Assembly (NCBI RefSeq): GCF_015706575.1
Contig: NW_024037069.1
Location: 33,935,315-33,999,314, forward strand
Reading direction: 5' to 3'
DNA from: Patiria miniata
Lineage: Eukaryota; Echinodermata; Asteroidea; Valvatida; Asterinidae
Length of the DNA: 64,000 bases
Part shown: in pieces, positions 58,173-64,000 of the stretch
How positions within the stretch are numbered: the stretch's first letter is position 1
Layout of the letters: the number at the start of each line of letters is the position of its first letter
Made by a program: the position numbers and the translations under genes
Notes under the pieces: model-generated
Databases searched by the model: none
What the model was told of the DNA's origin: nothing
What the model saw: the letters and a program-made list of their open reading frames with translations, nothing else

Positions 58173-58705
58173 TTTGTTGTTATATAACCGACATACAGAT
58201 CCTAGTCATTTGATTGGTGGAACTCACATCACGTGGCATTCGTTATTGCTCCCATTCATGCCACGGCTCAAAAAGTACTATCCGCCCATGGGGAATGGGA
58301 AATACTATTCAACAGTTAGGATCATGACGCGGTATTTGTGTGCAAATGCATGCTGGTGTGCGCGTTCAGCGTTGCGCGTAGCGCGTATTGTTCCAAAGAG
58401 CCAGCGCTACAGCATTGGGTTAAAACATTTTCGTAAAGGGGTGGTTTGGAAGAGACAAATACATTTTCCTCCAGGTTTGTACTGAAATAAAAGTTCAAAT
58501 ATATCAAATGACAAGGATCTATATGTCAGTTATATAAAACAAATATTGAGTGGCTTTAAATTGTGAATTGGGAGGAATATTGTCGCTCGGTAAAATCTGG
58601 ACTTTTCCATTTCACTCGGCTTCGCCTCGTGAAATGGAAAAGTCCAGATTTTACCTTGCGATAATATTCCTCCCATTCCACGCTGAGCCATTCAATATTT
58701 GTATA
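58173..58705. mobile_element. Insertion with a long foldback hairpin, gene C intron 20
   Basis: About 530 bp absent from the matching introns of A and B. Its right part is a near-perfect hairpin: about 58535-58617 pairs with about 58625-58707, around a short GC-containing loop, including TAAAATCTGGACTTTTCC on both arms. Outer edges of each arm carry ACAAATATTGA(G/A)TGGCT. It looks like a foldback or MITE insertion; a target duplication is not clear. It leaves both splice sites intact. Confidence 0.65.
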
Positions 58706-59426
58706 ATAATTGCTTTTAGGATCCACTCCATACCCTGGTATTGAGAGCAAGTCACTGGCCGAGAGACTGCTGGATGGATACCGCATGCCCAAGCCGGACA
58801 ACTGCGCTGATGAAATGTAAGGACAAACATTACTCTCCTTTAGCAGCATAAATACAGATTTCGATTTGAATTAACACCCACGGAACTATTGGAATATAAA
58901 CCTTTCAAACACTATTGTTGTGATAATGATAGGTAGGAATTTATTGTAAAAAAGGCAACAATTTCAAGTGAACAGACAGTTCATTTTAGTTTTCTTTGTA
59001 TTTGTATGGATTCAGTTACAACCTGATGTTCAAGTGCTGGCATGAGGTGCCAAGTGAGCGTCCAACCTTCAAAGTTCTCTACCAAGCTCTCGAGAAAATG
59101 AACTCCAAGTCGTATGAAAATGTAAGCGTGATGCCGACTTGAAAATCAGATTTCATGAACACTTTTCAGGTTACGGATCTGATAAAAATTGGATATCTCC
59201 TTTTACCAAAATGTACGATAGATGTAAATGACATAGTTTTATATCTGGTTTGGCTATTTCTCTCAGTACATTAAAGCGCACCATAGTTTCTTTGATAAAC
59301 AGATTTTGTTTCGTTCAATTTTTTTTAACAATTCAGCAATGCAATATCTTCTGATTTTTGTAGGTTGTCATGTCAACGACTGTGTACGAGAACTTCATCA
59401 TCAAGCATGAGTATGATGACAACTAG

Positions 59427-60850
59427 ATGACGTCATTGTCTTTTGATACGCTGTAATGCATCATCTTCGAAATCACTCAAGCGAATGGTTCAGCATTTTT
59501 CCGATTGTTTTCAGTGTCGGGTTTAAGTGTTAGCATTAACGCAGACTTTTATTTGATAACAATGTCAAGTAGAATATTTAAATCATCTTATGTCCTTGTA
59601 CATAGTGGATCTTAATTCGTTACGAATTTAGCCTGTTATATTATATTTGAAACAAGACTTACTAAACATTTTTACATTATTATCAAATTTATAACTCGTT
59701 TACAGTTTTAGAGTAAGGATTTACATTATGTTAAAAATCGTAGTAGGCTGGTTAGCGTGTTGTTTTAAACCTCAATGTTTTAAAATGTAATTGTACAGCG
59801 AGGACGTAGCGATGTATTGTGTATAGTTCAATCCTAAAGCATTGTCATTAAATCAACTGTTGTACTGTATAGCGAGGTGCCGTAAAATACCGATGTACTG
59901 TGTGTAGTTGACGCCTAAAGCATTGTCATTAAATCAAGTGTTGTATTGTATAGCGAGGACTTACCATGAAATACCGATGAAATGTGTGTAGTTGACGCCT
60001 AAAGCATTTATCCTTTGGTGTAACGCGGGAATATTTTATTTTGTAAAATAACGTGTTATCAACAATATAAACTGGGATTAACAATATTAAGGCTCAATTG
60101 TGTATGTGCGAACCAATCTGTTATTTTAAATCACTCATATACTGTTTTGCAAATAAACAATTTCTTCTAGAAAAAAACATGCATAATAGGATTAGGCTTA
60201 GTGGCATGTTTGTATGCCTAATAAATGTTATTGTCAAATGATGTTATCAACATTACCTATTCAGATTAACGTTTTTAAAAACTAAATAATACATAAACAT
60301 GATAGTGTAATTTTCTATCACTGACATTAAGCCGATAAAAAGTTCTAGAAATGTATTTTTTTTAAGGTTATTTCGTTAATTCTGTCAGAGCGATTAAGAA
60401 GGATATTACAGCTTGTTTTTAAAAGTGGAACTTACGACAGCTGTTTAAATGTAATCTCAACATTCTCAATCTTCACAAATATGTATATTTCAAAGGGTCA
60501 GCGTTTTTATAAGAATTGTATTTTTTTCAGATTGGTTAGTCTTTGTTATCAGACAACAACATGTCATTATATTGATTATGTTGAAATCCTTTAAATTGTT
60601 CTATATTCGACGCCTTTTTTTTCCGAAAACAATGATTGACCACACAAAAAGTGGAAAGGAGCCCCTTACTTTCAGTGACAGTGTCAGATCAATTTGCGTA
60701 CACGGCTCAATTATTTGTAGTTGATAACAAATTGAAAAATTCTGAATGCCAGCAGTTTTGCTTCCGGCAATTTCACAACCATGGATTTTATACTGTGAAT
60801 AAATCGCACACCGTTCGTTGAGGAATGGGAATGGCTTATGCAAGAATTAT
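59427..60850 (+). other. Gene C 3' UTR and downstream flank
   Basis: Homologous to the A and B 3' regions but more diverged. The AGCGAGG repeat has three units here (near 59794, 59868 and 59949) against two in A and B. The poly(A) signal of A and B reads AATAAC here (near 60047); an AATAAA at 60152-60157 may replace it. No further gene recognised. Confidence 0.55.
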
Positions 60851-61208
60851 TCTTTTAGGGAAGAAATGAAATTCTCCAATCACAAATTCATTTCATCGGT
60901 CATTAATTTTGATGTATTTTTGTCAATGGTTCCAGTATGTGCAAACTGTGTTCTGGTTGGAAGTCGCCCTCTATCGCAAAGTTGTAGGCCTGCGTGTCCA
61001 ATAAATAGCGCCCTCTTAATTTTCATGAGAGCTACGGGCGGTTATTTTGGACCCGTGTTAAAGTGTTGACTTCTTTTAGGGGAAATTGGGGATTATATGT
61101 TGGTGAACTCATATGTATGCGTTCTTATTGGTTATATTTTGTTTAACCAATGCAAGGGTCACACACCATGCACGCGCAAACTACCTGCGTATACGAGAAT
61201 GTATATAC

Positions 61209-61339
61209 GGGCACCCAGGCCTGGATCCAGTTTTTGATTTCACCGAGGCCAAGTATCCGGAGAAAAAAACTGTGTACATTTTCAGATTTTATGGCTGATC
61301 AACCGCCCCCCCCCCTGCGAAAATTCATGGATCCGTCGG
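61209..61339. mobile_element. Short inverted member of the CAGGGGCGGAT MITE family
   Basis: Ends GGATCCGTCGGTG on the right, and reads as the reverse complement of the 1162-1559 family (CTGCGAAAATTCATGGATCC). Shortened. Confidence 0.45.
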
Positions 61340-61568
61340 TGCCACCGACGGTGGAAACGGCACTGCGAAGTATACTTTTCCTTTAAAAGATTTTGTGAAA
61401 ACAGGGAGCGATTATCAGCTGTGGGTGCAACCGAATATAGCCTATAGCATGTGAGAGCAGGTTGGAACTTGTCATGTGAGGGCGCACAAATTGAGACTTT
61501 GCTCGTCCCAACTAGTCTCTATCAATGACCTTTACTGTCTTTTGAAGTCTAATAAGTGTCCAATGGTC

Positions 61569-61796
61569 CAGTGGCGTAGCCACGGGGGGGGGGGGGGGCA
61601 TAAGGGGGGAGGGGGGGGGGAAGGCCCCACCCCATGAAACCTTGTCGCCCCCAGTCGCCCCCCACCCCCCACTGAGATTTTGAGTTTCTAAAAAAATTAT
61701 CATTGATCTACATGACGCCCCCCCCCCCATGAAATGATCCAGCCCCCCCCCCCCCCCCCCCCCCCCCCCACTGAAAAATTCCTTGCTACGCCTCTG
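61569..61796. mobile_element. hAT-type MITE in promoter copy 4
   Basis: Ends CAGTGGCGTAGCCA and TGCTACGCCTCTG, flanked by a perfect 8-bp duplication CAATGGTC (61561-61568, 61797-61804). Related to 257-458, in the opposite orientation. Confidence 0.8.
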
Positions 61797-63450
61797 CAAT
61801 GGTCGGCACAGACAATGGGCACAGACACGCGACCCGAACGCACGAAAAAGAGGCCTTTGCTAGGGCGATGACCTCGGAACCCAACAGCACCCCTGTGTAA
61901 GCTCACCGCTTGAACCAAGACTACCATTCGAGCTACATCACGACCAGGAAACAAATCTGTAAAAAAAAAAATCTGGGTATTTCAACATGAAAACGATGTG
62001 TATCGCTATTACAAGTATAGACTGAAAACGTACGTCTATGATGACCCCGAGACTTTTGCGTATCGAGTGTGGGACTAAAAGGGGAATTCCCCGGCATTGT
62101 GACTGTTCCGTATGAAAACGGGTTGAGACAATAGACTGGAATTTAGTGACGTGTGTTTTATAATGTGTACAGCCTCTAACCAATCATTAGTTCGACCTGA
62201 TTTTTGTGTCAACATTTCTCCATGATAAGGCCAAAAGAAAAATAAGTCGGTCTCTGGTCAGCGCGCGCGTCGATTTTAATCATGCGCGTCGAATTTATTT
62301 TTTTCCAAAATGTTCCGCGGTAGCTCCAACAGCGCCCTCTATTTCCGCACCTCCTCATTTTTTTTTTTACTAAAGACCACCAAGGAATGGGAAAAAGCAC
62401 CAAGGCAAATGATCGAAAGCACCAAAGCAAATTATGGAGGACACCAATGTACATGAGGACACCAACAAATAAAATAGTACCCCAACTTGTCCGTACAATC
62501 CAAGCTTGAAGAAAAAAAAAAAGCGAAAAAAAAAAGCCGCGTGGCCGCGTCAATTCCGGAACTATGGTCTGACCAGAGACCGAATATTTTTTTTTGCCTA
62601 ACTGAATGAAGCAGATTGCATGCTCACAGGTTAAATCTCACTGTTCGTAAATTCAAGCAAACCCGTTCTTACGAGGACAACACACAACTCAAGCAGAAAT
62701 ATCCATGTTCACCGAGCACAGACTTTTCATGCACGTTCTGATCAAGTTTCGCAGAAATGTGGATGTTCAGTAGATGATACAGCAGTTTTAAATTTAATTT
62801 GGTTTTCCGAATAGAACCAACCCCCCCCCCACCAACAACCACCCACCCACACACGCACACTTACATATTCCTCGAGGTAATTCTTGTCAGTTAATTTAAA
62901 AATTCTTAAAAACTGTCAATATTTCTGTTTAGATTTTAAAAGCTAGAATTTTATTAAAACCCATAATAAATGTCTTTCCCCATTGACTCACTTTTGATCA
63001 AGAATTAATCAGACCATTCGTGTTTAAAAAGATGTCTAAATATTTGTCTTTTTTCCTGGTACATGTCGTTTATTCCTATGAAAAGTTCAATTCTGAGTTC
63101 TATATTTATTGTTACTGTTCCTGTTCCTTAAGTAAATAAGAGTCAGATAGTATGAAGATTATTGATATTATACGCGACTATCAATTATTCAACGAGGAAG
63201 TGAATTTTAGGCCAGTATGTGGTTTGGCACATAGCCCCGCTTGATATGATTGAGTGAAAACTGAACTCATTTCATATTCATGGTTTCCTTTCTACTTTTT
63301 AGTCAGCATTCACGTCTACATGAATTGTTGTTCTCCCACAAGTTCAATCTACACGTGACCTTTACACGCTTTACTTATTCACGACTGCGCATGTATTTCG
63401 TCTGTGACGTTTGTGAAGGAAACTAGTTTAATTTCTATTCTGCGCGGAAC

Positions 63451-63495
63451 ATGGAGATTTTCGCGTTTCGACTTGTGATCCAGTTACCCATTTAG
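63451..63495 (+). promoter_or_regulatory. 14-codon upstream ORF of gene D
   Basis: Reads MEIFAFRLVIQLPI and stops at TAG, 37 nt before the gene D start codon. The sequence has changed at several codons but length and position are kept. Confidence 0.5.
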
Positions 63496-63532
63496 TATAA
63501 AAACAAAATACTGTTGCTGTACCAATGACACC

Positions 63533-63602
63533 ATGGGATCATCGGCAAAATGTCGTCTACTGGTCCCAATGTTTTTGTGGGCTTGTACCATTCTCCACAC
63601 AG
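63533..63602 (+). CDS. Gene D exon 1: signal peptide of a further paralog (rest outside window)
   Basis: 70 nt starting MGSSAKCRLLVPMFLW, ending in phase 1 at GTAAAT. The following intron (63603-64000) aligns, from about 63787, with the first 214 bases of the window, so gene D intron 1 is of the gene A type rather than the B/C type. Confidence 0.85.
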
Positions 63603-64000
63603 GTAAATATACTACATTTACAACCCGGAAATGATATAAATAAATGTGTCTTGAAGTATATCGAACCAATCTATAATAGTATGTGCAAATTGCGACTTTA
63701 ACTGAATTATGTAAAAGTCTTTAGAAAGGTCTTTGCCAACTCAGGCAAAATATAACCAAAACTGATATCATGTTCCTCACAATTTTTTGGCTTAATCATT
63801 TGAAACAATCTGTCGAATCATAGGTATGACAAATTAAATTTACTTAAAAAAACATCCCTGCTTTTTCCATCGTGAATCAAATCATTAAAATAAAAACAGG
63901 GTTGCACTCTTTGGTTTTTTTTAAATCAATACATACAAGAACGGTGGCTTAATAAATTTAACATAATTTACACTGAAAAGTATGATGTATTTGTACATTC

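Larger units (their letters stand above)
57046..59426 (+). pseudogene. Gene C kinase remainder downstream of the stop (exons 18-23)
   Basis: The rest of exon 18 (to 57077) and exons 57351-57421, 58042-58082, 58720-58816, 59016-59121 and 59364-59426 would encode [20 protein letters not shown], the C-lobe and the SYENV/VYENF tail. They keep normal splice sites and, from exon 19 on, an open frame that no longer connects to the upstream frame. The good preservation implies recent loss, an assembly or allele error, or some remaining use. Confidence 0.7.
60850..63532 (+). promoter_or_regulatory. Promoter copy 4, of gene D
   Basis: The most diverged promoter copy, still alignable over the distal AATTCTCC(A/C)ATCACAAATTC motif and the proximal ACTGCGCATGT (63383-63393) to GCGCGGAACATGG block. 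Insertions are a short inverted CAGGCCTGGATCC element (about 61209-61339), a hAT MITE (61569-61796), and a stretch near 62225-62580 with GCGCGCGTCGA and several 'caccaa' motifs that the other copies lack. Confidence 0.55.

Noticed and set aside
58144-58485. 113-codon open frame in gene C intron 20
   Set aside because: It spans the insertion boundary, is absent from paralogs and has no recognisable domain.
58535-58707. Hairpin as a transcription terminator
   Set aside because: It lies inside an intron of an animal gene, is missing in the paralogs, and looks like a foldback element.

Overview
The window is animal nuclear DNA: AT-rich, intron-dense, and full of short inverted-repeat transposons. 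All genes read on the + strand. It holds a tandem array of paralogous receptor tyrosine kinase (RTK) genes, called A to D here. Gene A lacks only its first exon, which must lie upstream. Gene B is complete, with 23 exons, a 3264-nt CDS and 1087 aa. Gene C has all 23 exons, but its frame closes inside the kinase domain. Gene D shows only exon 1 before the window ends. The window starts and ends at the same point of intron 1 (about 1-214 matches about 63787-64000), which confirms a repeating unit. Species cannot be fixed from sequence alone. Fucolectin-type (FTP) domains together with a Tie-like kinase suggest an invertebrate deuterostome (echinoderm, hemichordate or cephalochordate).

Architecture of the encoded receptor: signal peptide; FTP fucolectin-type galactose-binding domain (exons 2-4); FN3-1 (exon 5); FN3-2 (exon 6); FN3-3 (exons 7-8); FN3-4 (exons 9-10); a membrane-proximal module resembling that of R2B receptor protein tyrosine phosphatases (exons 11-13); one transmembrane helix (exon 14); a juxtamembrane segment and a Tie/Tek-like tyrosine kinase (exons 15-22); and a short tail with two Tyr-x-Asn motifs (exons 22-23). 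Most extracellular exons are bounded by phase-1 introns, so modules can be gained or lost without breaking the frame, and the array shows this. Gene A has four FN3-3 exon pairs where B and C have one, and A lacks the membrane-proximal module. Gene C carries a stop plus a 1-nt deletion just after the DFG motif, predicting a 952-aa kinase-truncated receptor. All three genes keep a decayed fifth FN3 exon after exon 10.

Layout: 1-13682 gene A; 13683-15063 its 3' UTR and flank; 15450-18330 a promoter copy with an orphan first exon (17932-18001); 18426-26420 a second promoter copy, split by a 5-kb inverted-repeat DNA transposon (19319-24304); 26421-40687 gene B; 40688-42106 its 3' flank; 42494-44610 promoter of gene C; 44611-59426 gene C; 59427-60850 its 3' flank; 60850-63532 promoter of gene D; 63533-64000 start of gene D. 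Promoter copies share a 14-codon upstream ORF ending 37-38 nt before the start codon.

Repeats include hAT-type MITEs with 8-bp target duplications and long internal G/C homopolymers, a TTAA-flanked Kolobok-like element carrying a piece of the RTK 3' flank, Mutator-like elements with 9-bp duplications, a 190-197 bp tandem repeat, and a small fossil fragment of a Ty3/Gypsy-type pol gene. No tRNA, rRNA or CRISPR was seen, and no convincing minus-strand gene. All homology statements come from reading the sequence; no search or alignment program was run.
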